DNA from: Synaphobranchus kaupii | Taxonomy: Eukaryota; Chordata; Actinopteri; Anguilliformes; Synaphobranchidae | Direction: 5' to 3' | Assembly: GCA_029718625.1 (NCBI GenBank) | Contig: CM056383.1 | Coordinates: forward strand, 15,537,897 to 15,601,896 | Length of the DNA: 64,000 bases | Shown: positions 1 to 14,500 of the stretch, piece after piece | Layout: each line of letters opens with the position of its first letter | Position numbering within the stretch: position 1 is the stretch's first letter | Position numbers and translations under genes: made by a program | Notes under the pieces: model-generated | Told to the model about the DNA's origin: nothing | Seen by the model: the letters and a program-made list of their open reading frames with translations, nothing else | The model's database searches: none

Positions 1-37
1 AGAGAGAGAGAGAGTGTGTGAGAGAGAGAGAGAGAGA
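1..37. repeat. (AG)n microsatellite
   Basis: Alternating AG with a short TG interruption. It begins at the window edge, so its true length is unknown. Confidence 0.9.
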
Positions 38-1077
38 CAGACCAGGACTCTGAAAACATCGCTGTCACTCTCCAGACATAAATCTCAGTTGGCAGCATAA
101 TGCGGTAGCGGTATCTGCCTCTGTTTATACAAACTAAAAAAACAGGGTGACAGGGGGGTGGTTAAAGCAAGTTACAGTTGAGTTGTTATTTTTTTAAGGC
201 TGGATTTTTTTTTACTGAAGTCAGTGGTTGAGCGCCTTGAGGGCTACAGTGGCTTTGTGGCTACAAGCAGCCTTGTGTTTGCCATCCATTTCCGTGGCCG
301 AAGTAGAACTGGAAAACAAAAATGCCACTGTGTAAACGCGTAGTTAGAAAATACTGCAGCCCTGTAGGGATGGAGGGATGATGTGAAAAGAGGAATGGGG
401 GAAAGGGGAGGAGGAGAGGTGACTGGGGATCGACCGCCCAGGTGCGGAGCAGGCCCTTTACGGATCGCCGGGGACTGAACTTTTCATCAGGGCGAGGAAA
501 GCAGAGCTTTGGGAGCTGACGTCAAAGAAGATCAGAGCTCCTCATTCTGCCCAGGACTCCTGGTTACCGGCTGCGTCTCTCGTTCTATCAGCTTCTCCAT
601 GACTTCATACCGTTAGGCCGCAGCATATGTGTCGCTCTTCCTGTGATAACAGCCTGTCAACAGGGTGGGTGACAAGGACAGAGGGATGTTCCCCTGTCAT
701 GCCTCTCTTCGAAGGAGAACTCAACCAAAAAAAAAGAAGACAATCCTTACCTTTGAAGTCTTATTAATACATGTTATTGGAGGAAAACAACACCCAAAAA
801 GCTACTAGAACATTGTATATGAGTTCTGCTGCCGAGTGGAAACACGCCTGTTTACAGAATTTTGGCTCAATCAACAGTCAACTGAGCATTTATCATGCAT
901 TTTTACTAGCTCTGCCTACACTATACATTAACCTCAGTTTACTACTTAAAGCACTACATCTTCAGTCTCCCTCTTGCACCTTACATGGCACTTAACTTCA
1001 TGCTGTAGTTTTATGTTTTATAAATAATTCAGTTGTGAGGCGGCATCAGCTCTTTTCATTGCATATGCACTCATGTA
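38..1077. other. No gene seen; non-coding DNA upstream of lypd6
   Basis: No open frame here looks like a protein. The stretch has A-rich and G-rich patches and one perfect cAMP-response-element palindrome, listed separately. It could be intergenic or a 5' intron of lypd6. Confidence 0.5.
517..524. promoter_or_regulatory. Perfect CRE palindrome TGACGTCA
   Basis: The octamer TGACGTCA matches the full CREB/ATF site. It sits in a moderately GC-rich patch 5' of lypd6. A single octamer has little weight alone, since no TATA box or transcription start could be fixed nearby. Confidence 0.3.
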
Positions 1078-1125
1078 AGTGGCTCTGGATAAGAGACTGC
1101 CAAAAGCCTAAATGTAAATGTATGG
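1068..1125 (+). repeat. SINE/LINE2-type 3' tail with GGATA stem-loop
   Basis: The segment reads GTGGCTCTGGATAAGAG and then runs into TAAATGTAAATGTA. CTCT and AGAG pair perfectly around a GGATA loop at 1083-1095. This is the 3' tail shared by fish L2-clade LINEs and their SINE partners (the eel UnaL2/UnaSINE1 tail is the best studied). Only the tail remains; the tRNA-like head is missing. Confidence 0.7.
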
Positions 1126-3791
1126 AAATATTAGGTATGGCCCATACACAGGAATGAGTTTTACCTAGACAGACCATAAATAGAAGACTTTAAATGTGCA
1201 TATACATATATTATAACAGAGTTTGATTTACAGGAAAGACGTCTGTCTTTGGGAAGCTATGATATGCCCAGTTTGAATAAATCTACATAAATCTAAAACT
1301 TAAAAAACTATTATAAATATTTTAAGTCTTTAATATGATATTTGACAAGAAAAATGTACAGTGAGACCGTGAACTTGGGAAACCATCTTCAGTGCCTTGC
1401 AACTGCAAGATCTTTTCACCACTTGTTTACAGTGAATTCAGTTTCATGAACGCGAGATCATATTTCACACGTCTAATATAACTTTGCATCTCTACTGTTC
1501 TCACATTCAGCTACGATTCAATTAGTGTGATTTGGAAGAATTGGCGTGGTGCAATATTCTGTAAGACTAGCAGCCTGCGGCAAGATCCAGACACATTTTT
1601 AACAGTGTTTAATTTTGATGCTAATTGGCATTACTCTCAATTACTTTTCAATGTGTTTAGGGAGCAGATGGGTTTGCATGAAAGGTCTGATAGCCAGTTC
1701 AGAGCCCTGCTGCTCTATCAGCTGATTAATATAATATGATATGTGTACGTAATGGCTAAAATAAATACTTTCAGTCTACAGTCCATGCCAGTGCAGACCC
1801 ACTTGATTTATTAAATGGATCTACTGTGAGTTCACTTGGTGCCATCCACAGTGTTGCTCTGTTTGTACAGTGTGAATAGGAAATAAGCCTACAGGGTGCA
1901 AATGAATATTTATTATTTATTGTAGCGGGGGAACATGGCGTACTATGCCGTGGTCTTCGGAAATGCAGATCAAAGCGAAAGACGTATACATTTTAACTGC
2001 GAACAAGCCGGAATGTTTAATTCAGCAAGTTCTTTGAACTGCCATTTTCTCTCAAGGAAATCTGGGATTCGCCGTGCAAAACAAGGCCCTCATAGGGCCG
2101 CTGGTGGAAACTGCTTTTAAATGTAGACATGAAAGAGCTTTCCGACTGAATTTCTTAAGCCTCCTCCTGAGGAGTGGTAAAGTAGTTATCCTCCACGGTT
2201 TAAAATTCACAGCTATTCGGTCCTTTGTTTCATAGGGGTCTGTGGTGTCCACCTTCTCTCATATGAAGGGACTATAACGGGAAGCTGAGATGAAGCTATT
2301 TCTGCCCTAGAAGACTGAAGTCTCTCTCTCTCTCTTTCCCTTTCTTGCTCTCTCTCTCTCACTCTCTCTCGTAAGATTTTGTGTTTGATGACTGCATCCC
2401 TTGAAGTAGGGTGCTTTATTCCTTAGGTGTGATTCCATTGATTTATGCTAATTAGTCTAATATTGTGGGGCTCATACCCTAACATATGTATAAATTTGCA
2501 CCGGACATATATTTACAGTTTTTCCCAGAGCATGTAGACTATACACATACACAGTATAATATGCACGCATTTGTGATTATTCCGCAGTCATAAATGAGCG
2601 CCTACATGTTTGGATATATATGTTAATCGTATTCAGTTAAATATATATATTTAGCTAAAAGCTGAAAATGTGCTTTTTGATGTCATATATCAGCTAAAAA
2701 ATCCATTCCGTTTTTCCTTTTGGTTCATTCCCAGGTAGGCCTACTTTTCCCAGAGAAAATTAGAACTGGCATTGTTTTCAAGATGCATTTGGGTACGGAT
2801 GTTGAATAATAACTTGGTAACATGCTTATTTCGCTCTATTCAGAGAACCATAAAGATGCGCGGGTCACATATGTAGGAAGACGGAGGGTTGTCGTTTGAG
2901 CTCCTTCTCGTCCCACCCACCACCCCACTGGTGAGACCAGCCTTAGATGGCTGATAATAAGGCTCTGTACAAGCGCCAGCTCACCCACACGCTTCCCCAA
3001 AAAGAGCAGCGTTTCCATATGGGATGGCAGTGCACTCAGACCCCCCCCCCCCCTCCTCCCCACCCCAGGGGCCACTAACCCGCTTCCCACACCTCGCCTG
3101 TTAGCATGGAGCACAGACAGGGGAATAAAATACTGTTCAGATCCCACACTGTTCACTTATTGCACAGTAGCCTGGGGCTAGCATTCACAAACCACTGTGC
3201 TGCTTTATACTTAACTCTGTGTAACTCAGAGTTTAAGGCAACCGCTGTGCTGTTTTAGCATTTATTCGTAATAATCTGAGCCATGAAGAACACAACTGCC
3301 ATATTGTCACGGATGTTACCGCGTGTGCAACGGAAAATACGTGCGGCCCAGTATGAACCGTCGGGTGCGTTAGAAATGGCGTGTTTATCCGTTTGGGTTT
3401 CCGCTGCAAGCCCCCGCCCAGTGGCGGAGCAGGGGAGGCTTTGCTGGCGGCGTGAAGCTCACACAGTTCTGCAGTAAGACAAAGGCACAGAAAAGCCTCT
3501 CTTCCAAAATCCCAATTAGCTCCTTTTGCCTTTTTGACCACGCCGCGGCTTTCGTACCCGAGTTCAAGGGGATAAAGTCCTCGTCTTTTGGCGCGGCTAC
3601 TGCAGGGGCGCATTATTCCCGGTCTGATCCTCATTATCCCCCCAGCCCCCCCCCTCCCCTGCATCCGTGGAAAATTCACGTGTCTCACATGGCCTTGGAG
3701 AGGATTTAGCCTTCCCTGTTCTCAAGGATGGGCTTAACTTTTTGTTGCTGGACAAAAGGGGGGAGCCTCCCCCGTGGTGGGGGGCGGGTGT

Positions 3792-3822
<31 letters not shown>

Positions 3823-6800
3823 GTCAGCAATCACCCCTGAGCCTCGGCTGAGATATTTGGTACAAAACAGGGCTGCTTGTTCACACTGAGGCACAAGCTC
3901 TTGAGTATGAGGCAGGTCCTCCTGTACATGGCTCAGTGGAGCCAGGGGAGGGGGTTAGGTTGAGAGAGTACTGAAAGAGAGGGAGAGGGAGAGAGAGGGA
4001 GAGAGAAAGAGAAGAGAGAGGGAGATGGGGGCTCAGTGCTGTTCTACATTCTCTCCCATATGGTCGTTCTGTCCACATGCAGCCTGATACTGTTTCTGGA
4101 TAGAGAACCCCATTGTGATGTCATCTGTTCCCCAAATGTTCATATCCTGTTTTGTCTGCCAAAACTGCTTCCGCTATTACTAGTTCTGCTTCACTATTAC
4201 TTAAGCTACTGCTATGTATGTAGTATATGTAGTATCCAATTTCATCCTCCCCTCCTAAAGGTGTTTCAGACTTATTCATATTGCTTCCGTGGGCCCGTTT
4301 GCCTGAAATTGATATATGTCATTTCGATATTGGACGTAAGGTTAATGGTATTCCGTCATCTTTTTCAAAGCGTCACAGTTTTCCTTGCATATGGTCTGCT
4401 GCATTAAGCATGTCACTGCCAATACTGATCATATTATGAACATCGCAGGTTTAAGATCTTGAACATTAACATTAGAACAGTGTATGTAAATAACAGAAAA
4501 AAATAATTTTCCATTAATTTGATTTAGCTAGCTTGGATTTATCTGCGTTCTCATGTTCAATGCTCTGTTATTGTAGTCGCCATTTTCTTCATTACTGTTA
4601 TTGAGAAATGTTTCAGAATTGCATAGATTAGGAAGAAGTCAAGACAAGAAATAATAAAAAAAGACATAATCTGCATACACTCAGTCCAGTATGAGTTATA
4701 TGGTGTACAAACTATTCAGAGATTATTGTGAGATTCACTGTTGCTAATACAGAGGTTTATTTAACAGGAATTGTGAGAACATTGTGTTCAGTTTAAGTGC
4801 TGGTTTATTCTTTATTTGGCTAGCCCTGAGGGTGCATTTGATATACATCAGGAGCTCATTCACTCCCTCCTGTGCTTCAGTTTACTCCTGACAATTAGTC
4901 AAATTATGCTAAGGGTGGGTTCTTGTGTTTTGTTTGTCCTTTCAAGAACAAATCTTTCCTGTATACCTTTCTGCATGTATTTCTGTGATGCGGTTTTCTG
5001 TTCACAAACATGTCAGAAATGTACACAAATATATATATTTTCTGTGATGATTCCTTTTAAAAGAAGACCACATGACCTTAAACCCCAGTAGATGAACCAA
5101 CCAATGTTACCACACCAAGGACAGAAACTCTTTTGTTCTCATTCCATGGAGATAAATCAGCTGTAGGGGGATTAGCGTTATGTCTGCATGCTTTCTGGTG
5201 ACAAGAACATCTGATGGCACGCTGCATCGGCATGCAAAGTGCATTCTAGAACAAACGGATTACCTGACAGAACATCATTATAACCTTTATTTCTCTTGAG
5301 GATTAAATAAATAAAGTGGACAGTGAATGACGTATGCCTGACATCAGCTACCTCAATACACAACATAATTGCAGCCTGGCATTCAATTTGGAACATTCTG
5401 TTTTTCTAAGACCAGAAGAGCCTGCCAAAAGCATCATTAGCATCAGATATGGGCTAATTGTCTTGATAGTGAAATCAATGTTTTTGTCCTGGTAGTGTGA
5501 GATAGTGAGTCAGTTCCTGTTAGCAGAGTGGTTGATAGTTCCTAGCCCAGAGAGCCAGTGTGTTTTTTGGACTGGAAAGGCATTATTTTACTTGCTTATT
5601 TTAAAGTTTTCAAGTTGGGCAAAAAAAAAAAGGGCTATAAGTATATCCATTGTTAAAGTTTGACATTAGATATGTTTTGTTTTGTAATTATTTGAAATGA
5701 GTAGCTGTAGCAGGTACACTTCTGGGAGGAGTCCTGAACAGAAGTGTACTTGTTAGTTTTTATTTTCAGTGATAGTGATGTGGAAGTGCCAACTGTAAAG
5801 GGCCAGCAGTTTGTTATTAGTAGTGCAGCTGCGAGAGCCACTTGTGCTCTGTTCAGAGTTTCTGTCACGCCTTTCGGATCTGGTCTGACGAGTTTGGAGA
5901 GTCTGTGAAGACACAGGAGGAGGAATTTGCATTTCTCTCTGACAGGACTCCCCCCCTATTCACGGATTGTTACCCGACCTGGAATATCACGTTGCCAGAG
6001 TGGATCGCCTTTCCAAACCTGGCAACCTTTCAGAGAAAGAGCTCCGTTTAAGGGAAGCTTTTAGTCTCTTCTCTCTTTTTTTCCCCCTCTCCCTGTCAGT
6101 CATTGGCTGTAACCAAGGGAAACCATTGTGACCTGTTATCAGGGCAGTACCCTGCAGTTCTGACGCACCACAGAGTGATTGTCGGGTGAATGACACGCCC
6201 AGACTGACCTCCCCTTCTGATCACCTGACTTTGTTTCAGGCAGTTTTTTTGCACTGTTGAGCGGAGGATGTCTGGTGTCTTGCGAGAGATGCTTTTGGAA
6301 GCCGTCAGTTTGCCAGAGCTGTGGATGACACACAAACATGGCCTTTGGCTTGAGGATGAGGGGAGGGAGTGGATCAGGCCGGACCCGACCGGTTCCTCTC
6401 TGCTTCGCTGTGATGAATAGGACTCACCAGCTGTGCGGAATGTGGCGCATAGAGTTTCTCAGCAGAGGCAGTTTCATATGGCAAAAACTGCATCAATCAT
6501 CGAACTGTCAATCTCAAATTTACAGCACTGCACGGTTTCCCAGAATGCACCATGCACTAGATCTGGGACTAAATAAATTGGAAAAATATTCAATTGCCTG
6601 CAATCCCAGCTGAATTAATTTCCAATTACAACATGGTAACTTTAATTGCAAGGTCTGCGCATAGATAATTTTTAAGCTTTTTGTTATGATTGGGAACAAA
6701 AATCTGTAGGGAAATAAAGAAAACAAATTGAAGCTTGATTAAAGATTCTGCAATAGTGTTGGCTTTTATTTACCTGCTGGTGTCTGTACTGGCGATTGTG

Positions 6801-9140
6801 GCCAAACTGTGAGGGTCATTGTGTCGCTTGCTGGCAGTGACACACATTGTAAAATTGGAGGAGCTGGAGAATGTGAATGTGATCAGCAGTTCAGCTATTC
6901 ACACGTGACTGGCTATCTCTCTTTAGCATGCAGGCAGCAGCCATTGTGGGTACCAAGCCGTTGGGAACCTTGGTGTCCTCCTTAATTAGGTGTACAAGGT
7001 GGAGCCTAGAGCGAGGACCCCAAGAGAAACTTAACCTCTGGCACAGATTTACACAACCGTTGGAAGTGTGTGTGCGTGTGTGTGTACGCACTTCTGTGAG
7101 ACAGAGAGAGAAACTTATATTTGGCAATAGTTTTGTTGTTTTGTGCAGACAAGAAAATGACAGGAATGCAAAAGAAGACTACGTGTGTAATATGTTTTGT
7201 TCACTTGCATGAACTAATTCAAGAAGATTCAACCTAAATATGACAAATAAAGAATTAAGGGATCACTGCACTTTTTAGCACCCCAAAGCTTTTTCTTCAA
7301 CAACCTTTAACATGATTGTTTTCTGTATATTGACGTACAAATCTGTATTGAATAAAATGGAATATGGAATAAAATAAATAATTTAAGGTATTTCTGATTT
7401 ATCTCAGAATTTCAGCCAGTGCACCAGTGCTGCCACTTTTAAAGAAGGCAATGAGTGTTTGTGGTGCAGAGTGCTGGCAGAGAAATAGAGAGGGGGTGTA
7501 TTGTAGGGTTTCTGCCAAGTATGCACTGTATGGAAAGATGACAAACGTCCTGCATTTTTGTAGCTTTACAACATTGATTAGCTCACATGTAATGCACAAG
7601 ATGTTGCCCATTACGTCTTATTAAGGAAACTCTTCTTGAATGTCGCGGCAGAGAGATGAAGTTCTTCTTTTGTGGTGCACCACATGTAGTATGCCATGTT
7701 GCAGGGCATCATTATTAGGGCCACCAGTTTGTTTCCACTATGTAACCTGCAGGGATTTAAACTTGTATTCCAATGGTTGTCCTCCGGCCCAGGGGTTCTC
7801 CATAGGCACTCCATCTGCACGGTCAAGTTGACTAATCATACAACTGAGTTTCTAAGTGAGAAGTTTATTTTAAAAAAACAATAGCCGATCTAATTTGGAG
7901 GGAGTGAGAGGATGTAACATGGATGTAAGTTTAAATGCTGTGAAAAGCATGTTTTTGACCAAACGAAACGAGCGAAGCAGTATCCGCCTGGTACACTGCA
8001 TACCAACGGACTGAATTTATTTAGCAATTTTACAATAAATTATGCAAATAAGATAACAGTAGACCAACATTTAAAAACAAAGAAACATCACAGAAGGGAT
8101 GATAAAATATAATTGGCCATGATAATATATAATCAGTTTCCGTGTGAACATTCACTACTGTTATTTCATTTATCATTTTTGTTCTAATATACCTCAGCTG
8201 CAAACTATTTTCTTTGATATATATACAATTTTTCTATATGATATATATATATATTTTTTAACCTTTTTTGTGCAAGTTAAATGTCATATAACTGCTCTCA
8301 TTTTTAATGTGGGCATTTCCCACCACTTCTAACACAAACTAACATGCCCCTGTGCAACATTTAAAAATACTGCAGAATTTCCACAGTGAATTCAATATGA
8401 ATGTCACTTGTAATCATCGCTGTCAATCATAGTCTGTGCTTAATTAGTGGCAATTACTTTATCAACTTAAATGATTGAGGTGATGCGCAAATGGTTTAAT
8501 AATTGTTTGAGAAGTGGCTTGACAAAGCCAGGTGACTGCACCATGCGAGAAAACAAGGGGAAAGAAAGCGGTGGCCCTAGTCATTAGAAATTTTAAATAT
8601 ATCTTCAGTAAACCAATCTTCCTGCATTTTGAGGATTCGTAGAAAATCACTAATTTTTTTTTCTCCCTTTCATTAGCCTAGCTTCACTTACAAAATAAGG
8701 AACATCGTTATGAGATAAGAAACCAATTATCTGCCATTTATTAAAGCTGTGGACACCGACAGAATAATTGATCGGAGGCAGCGACTCCACTTTTTGCACG
8801 CAAAGCTTTTAAGATAAACTGCATTGCACAGACATAGAGTTCAAGAGACTAGGTGCCGTAGACCTACTGCAGAGTTCCTCTGTTGTGTTCTCTTTCACAG
8901 CGCCACTGAATGATGTCACTCCTGGAATTCCTGGCAGGTGTCTCTACAGTATCTGACTGGAAGTAAATCCAGCTAACCACCATATCACAGAGATAATGAT
9001 AAGGCATGTGTGGTCCTGGAATGTGCTGTATAAGAGCTTTAAACAGCAATTGTCATCGGTGCTTTACAGGATGTTGACAATTGGAATTTTACATGAAGCT
9101 GACATCAGCTGTGTTCCTTGGAGAAATTAAAATGGATATG
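1126..9140. other. Gene-free 8 kb upstream of lypd6 with low-complexity tracts
   Basis: I see no protein-like reading frame and no recognisable RNA gene. Low-complexity tracts are CT at 2321-2371, GT followed by poly-G at 3781-3823, and GA at 3963-4027. A CpG-richer patch at about 3300-3720 is the most promoter-like part. Untranslated lypd6 first exons could lie here or outside the window, but no convincing donor pairs with the acceptor at 14979. Confidence 0.5.
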
Positions 9141-10179
9141 CAGTACCAGTTAAAGGTTTGGACACACCTACTCATAGAATGTTTTTTTCTGTTATTTTTA
9201 CTGTTTTCCACATTTTGGAATAGTAAAGACATCAAAACTATGAGATAACACAAATTAAATTATGCAAAAACCAAAAAAGGCTTAAACAAATAACAAAAAA
9301 GTCTTATATTTTAGATTCTTCAAAGTAGCCACCCTTTGCCTTGATAACGGCTTTGTACATTCTTGCCATTCAAACAACTTCTGTGGTAAACAGGTATTCC
9401 ACAGGTAAAAAGGTGATGCCATCATGACTGTATAAAAGAATATCAAAAAACTCCTGATATCTTATTTCCAGGTACTCTTAGAAGCGATACTATAACCTCT
9501 GCATTTGAATGGATCTCTATGGGAATTGGGGGGTGGGACTAGATTTAGCTTTAAATTACACTGGAACAGTGTGGAACACATGGTTGGCTAAATGGCTCTA
9601 AGTCATCAAGGGTCTGACGTATCAAACAAGCCTTAAACCATCACTCTGCTGCCTGAAATACAGTAGATATGGATGGATAACATGAAGGGTTTCTTCTCCT
9701 GACTTATTTTTTCCATAGAGTTCAATAGGAAAATATGTCAGGAGAAACAACCCTTCATTTGATCCATCCATATCTACTGCATATCTGGCAGCAGAGTGAT
9801 GGTTCCATTCAAATGCAGAGGTTATAGTATCGCTTCTAAGAGTACCTGGAAATAAGATATCAGGAGTCTTTTGATATCCTTTTATACAGTCATGATGGCA
9901 TCACCTTTTTACCTGTGGAATACCTGTTTACCACAGAAGTTGTTTGAGAGAATGGCAAGAATGTGCAAAGCCGTTATCAAGGCAAAGGGTGGCTACTTTG
10001 AAGAATCTAAAATATAAGACTTTTTAAAATTTGTTTAACCCTTTTTTGGTTTTTGCATAATTTAATTTGTGTTATCTCATAGTTTTGATGTCTTTACTAT
10101 TCCAAAATGTGGAAAACAGTAAAAATAACGGAAAAAAACCTTCTATGAGTAGGTGTGTCCAAACTTTTGACTGGTACTG
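9141..10179. mobile_element. Palindromic Tc1-type non-autonomous element (copy A)
   Basis: The terminal inverted repeats begin CAGTACCAGTTAAAGG and end in CTTTTGACTGGTACTG. They carry the TTTGGACACACCTACTCAT motif typical of fish Tc1/mariner repeats and run for about 250 bp on each side. The right flank has the expected TA; the left flank reads TG, probably a mutated TA. No transposase is present. The middle (about 9441-9890) is a second inverted repeat that recurs inside three other elements of this window. Confidence 0.85.
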
Positions 10180-11219
10180 TAGATATGGATATTAGATAAC
10201 TAGGATTAGGAATCAGATGTTCAATATTATTATATAATGCCATATTTACTGTAGCTTGGCTTTTACCTAGTGCTTTATACTGCCTAGTGATACAGAAGCA
10301 TGTGCTTCAAGCAGTGGCGGCTATTACCATGGTAGGAAACAGGAAATGGCTCTTGGTGCCTCCTCGTCAGTGTTAGCAGCACTCAGTTCCTCAGTGAGGA
10401 TACAGCCTGCTAACAGCCTCTGTAATGATAAGAATCACTGAGGAAATTCAGTGCTGTTGAACAAGGCCTTCGGTATACAGTAGCACATTGTCTGAAGGGT
10501 CAAAGGGTAGCAGCCATAAGAGGCCACGGCTGGGTGGAGTCGCTGTATCTCTGTATCCCACCGTTTCACTCTCCTGCTGCATACAGCGTGATAATACATG
10601 GGAGCGGGAACCGTTTTTGTCGAACTGTCAAAAGGTTACTTAGTTAGAACGCGTTGTTGTCCTGTGCAGATCATTTTTTTCAATTATTGTTCCCCCTGAA
10701 ACCCTAATGGACAGTTCATAGTCAATTCCACGGCTGTTAGACCTCCCCCCATTAGAGGTCAGGCACAAAACCCATTGTGTTTGGAGTCACTGAGTTACAT
10801 CTTTGGTAGACTGAGGGACCAGTGTCTGTGTTTTTTGTTTTTTTTACCTTTGGTGTTAGAGGTGTGTGTTGGGGTGTAGGCATTTCCCTCTTTGTCCTTT
10901 GCTACTGTCAGTTAGTATGTTTTAATGGTGTCTTTGACAGCTAAGTAGCTGGTGCTCTTGTAGGTTATGCTTTATAATCATGATGAATTGACCACAGCCA
11001 TATATTATATATTTAGTACGTACTTTGTGAATATAATTCCGATTAAATATTTAATAACAAGCTAAATAAAGTTTGTTAAATAAATAAGTTGTACCAAGAC
11101 ACTCGCCCTCAGATGATTGTGCATAAAACCAATTTTGTAAAGTGTTGAAAATGACATTTCCTTTGTGATTGTTCATTAACCTTAAATTGAACTAAAGCTA
11201 TGTAAATCATTTAGATGGG
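10180..11219. other. No gene seen
   Basis: Unique-looking non-coding DNA with no open frame of note, between the palindromic element and the SINE-like unit. Confidence 0.5.
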
Positions 11220-11254
11220 TAGGAGCTGAGGACAAAGCCGCATTCAGGCGGGAC

Positions 11255-11530
11255 GTGTGGCCCGGTCTGTGGGCTGGACCACTCTCCAGCCATATACGGG
11301 TCCCCCGCGTGGTTGGTGGTTTGATCCCTCACCATAGTGCCTTCTGAGCTGTGATCCCTTCTCTATCCGTTATCCTCTCTAATTTCTCCCTGTTTGAATA
11401 AAGCAAAAAATAAATATGAAAGCAAGGCCCGGGTGTCCACTCTCCTTTAAAAAATGAAAGAAAAACCATCTCCTACAGAGAGTGAAATTGTAAGTGTAGG
11501 TTGCTGTGGATAAGAGCGCCTGCTAAATGC
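11255..11530 (+). repeat. tRNA-derived SINE-like unit with GGATA tail
   Basis: GGTGGTTTGATCCCTCACC near 11319 resembles a tRNA B box. The unit ends in GCTGTGGATAAGAGC (11503-11517) followed by CTGCTAAATGC, the GGATA stem-loop tail with one stem mismatch. Head and tail are separated by a diverged body, so the boundaries are approximate. Confidence 0.5.
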
Positions 11531-14500
11531 TAAATGCCGTACCTGTAAAGTAAGTTTGTTTTGCTTTGACACGGTGAAACGAATACCGCGTGTCACAATC
11601 TGGGATTCTACCCCTCGGTAAGACACAGGTTTTCCTCATCGCTGACAGCCAGCAGAAGCTCCTGCCTTGGGCTCTAAAGCTGACACCAGAGTGAGGAATA
11701 TCACAGATACCTAAAGAAAGGCTTCTGCCAGTGTTTTGTAGAAAAATATCAAAGGCTTTCTTCTGCTTTGAGCCCAATAGGTGCTGGTTATTATGAGCAT
11801 TAATATGTTGTTATACGTGGAGATCACAGTGGTTGCCTGTGGCAACGGTCCGCTGGCAGGGCTCATGCTTCCGCTTGTGACCTCCCCGGCACACCGACGA
11901 TGCAATCGGACGCACAAAAGGGCTGCGCCATCGAAGTCGTTTTAAGGCTCAATTGTTAGCGAGCAGCGTTTAATTTTCATCACAAAGATTTCAAAGGTTG
12001 TAAATTCACACTCCTCTTTCTGGGTCACTAGACGCCTTTGTAAAGTAATCTTAAAATTACCATTGAGCTACACAGTAAATCTTTCAAGTCTTATAGGTAG
12101 CAATTAGGAATTTGGCTGTGGATGTCAGATTCTGCTGGCAGAGATGAAGCGGAACACGAATGCTAACATGAATGACTCACCCTTGTGTGAGGTTATCCGG
12201 AGATAAATCGCCTACATTTTTCTGTGATCCTTTTCTTGGCTTTCGTCCCGTACGTATCTGTTGCTCTGCTTGATAAAGGTTCACAGAGTTAATGTCAGTG
12301 GCTTTAAGGACAGGTGTCGCAGTTCAGCCTGTCAGGCTCAGGCCTCACTGATTTTATGGATCACGGTCACTTTCAAACGGGCGGTGAATTGCACACCTAT
12401 GCCCGGGATCATACTGGAACACTTGTGTGTCGAATGGATGTTTCCAGGGTCATTTCAAGGCTGTCTTTATGACCCAGTAGTAGTGGTTTCTGCTAACGCA
12501 GTGCCGTCCTCATTACTGTGGCCACTGGTAAGAATGATTGAAATGGGACAGGCAGACTTGTTGCATGTGGCCACTGGTAAGAATGATTGGAATGGCACAA
12601 GCAGACTTGTTTCATGTGGCCACTGGTAAGAATGATTGGAATGGGACAAGCAGACTTGTTGCAGCATTGTTCCCCTGTTTTGCTGAATGTAAGGATAAAT
12701 GACCCTACAGATCATTTGAGTTTCATGTGTTAAATCATACGCGTCTCACCGCGATGCTGATTGGAGCTCAGAGCGAGTTTAAAACTTCACCACAACCTGT
12801 TACAACAGCTCTCTCTTGCAACATTTATGAATAATGCTTATTGTTTCCCTTTGATTTCAACTATTATGGTCAGTTTCTCAGCATGCAACGGCGATTATTC
12901 TGCTGCCAGAGCATATGATTACCTGAGTCTGTGAGGTGTTCCTTTGAAATATTCTTGGGCTCAGCAGAAAGTAGATTCAGGTCATTTTGACCTGACAGTG
13001 AGACACAGTAGAAGGAAATTCAATACTTTCAATACTATTCCATGTGATATGCAAGTACAGCCAATTATCCTGTTTACAGAATCCTTAATTGCAGCTTTTC
13101 CCCCCATAATTCCTAACACTAACCTGGATACTTGGGAGGAACTCTTCCACACTCTCAATTTAAATCACACTGCATCTGGTCCACAGATTTCACAGGCAAA
13201 ACAAGGGCATGGTTTCTCACTCCGACAGAGAAACAAGATCGGCTCCTGCTGTCTAGCTACTGCCAATTCAGGTCCAGGAAACCAAGATGCAGAAATCCTA
13301 ACATTTACATAGTAAATGAGAAAGAGGAAGGGTTCAGAGTTCTTCCATTGTCTTTAGTATTATGTTATGTGATAACGACCAGACTAATGTCTCCAAAGGC
13401 CTATGTCGGGGTCCTTTGGCAGGGATGGAATATCAATTTGTTATTTTGTATTCAGAGGAGCCGTCTTTTGTTTAGTCTCGGGGAAAATGTCCCGTCTTTG
13501 TGTGACGTGCTGGTGATTATATCAGCGGCGGTTGCTCTCCCTCAAGGGCTGAAGACTGCTTCTGTGGCTCACTTAGGCCTCAAGAGATGTCTGCCATTTC
13601 ATTAGCCTATATTTCCTTACCTCATTAACAAGGATGCAATTCTTCACTTCAGATTGTGTTCAGTAAGCAAATTGAATTTATCTTGAATTTTTTTTATAGC
13701 TACTTATAAAGACTTAAGTAAATTTGCAGATTTACTCCTGTGTCCTGTAATCTTCCAAATATGGCCTGTTGGATATGACAGTTTACTCCAGGATACTATA
13801 CATATAGTAACATGGTGTTCTTGCATGTTTTTTTTTGTATTGATCTCAAGATTGTATCTTAACACTGTCATGTACCTATCATGAGGTTTTGACTGAGATT
13901 TTGTGATTTAATTGTGAAACATGTTCCTCTCAAGTGTTTCATCTGCAATATGAAATTCCCACAGTTCTGTCTTGTTTATAATCCACTCGTCAGCTTCAAG
14001 TCACCATAGTCACATGACCATCATTTATTCATTCAGGGAATATCCATTGCTACACATGTTAATTGATGCACTGCATCAGTTTCTCCCCCATCTCCTTGCT
14101 CCTTGTCCCCAAGATGGGGTTTTGTGGGCGTCAACTGACCACCCCTTAAATTGGAGGAAGTGGCATTGGAGGGGTTAAGAAGGGACTTCACAGGTGTGTG
14201 GTGGGTATGTGGGGGGGAGATATCAGGTTCACCCTCTGTTACCCCCTTCGACAGCAAGACTCGGAGATGAAAAACACCTTTCTGGGAAGTTTTCTGGATC
14301 AACAGGGAGAATTCATGGAAGGCCCTTGTTCGAAAAAACCTAGTTTGCTGCTTTTAGTTGACTGATGCTTCTGTACGAAAGCTGTTTTTCTCACTGAATC
14401 CGAGAAAGAACGTTTAAAAAGCAAAGCCGGGCCAATGACAGGTTGATGTCATCACCAAGAAGAGAGGCTTTAACTGAGAAATAATTGTCAGAATAAAGAA

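Noticed and set aside
3233..3688. Open frame of 151 codons on the minus strand
   Set aside because: Lies in a CpG-rich, low-stop region. Composition is unlike a protein and overlapping frames exist on both strands.
9441..9890. microRNA-like long hairpins in the palindromic elements
   Set aside because: The arms are hundreds of bases long and belong to DNA transposons; there is no separate evidence for a microRNA gene.
13132..13605. Open frame of 157 codons
   Set aside because: No domain, no family resemblance, overlaps another frame, and lies in probable lypd6 5' intron or intergenic DNA.
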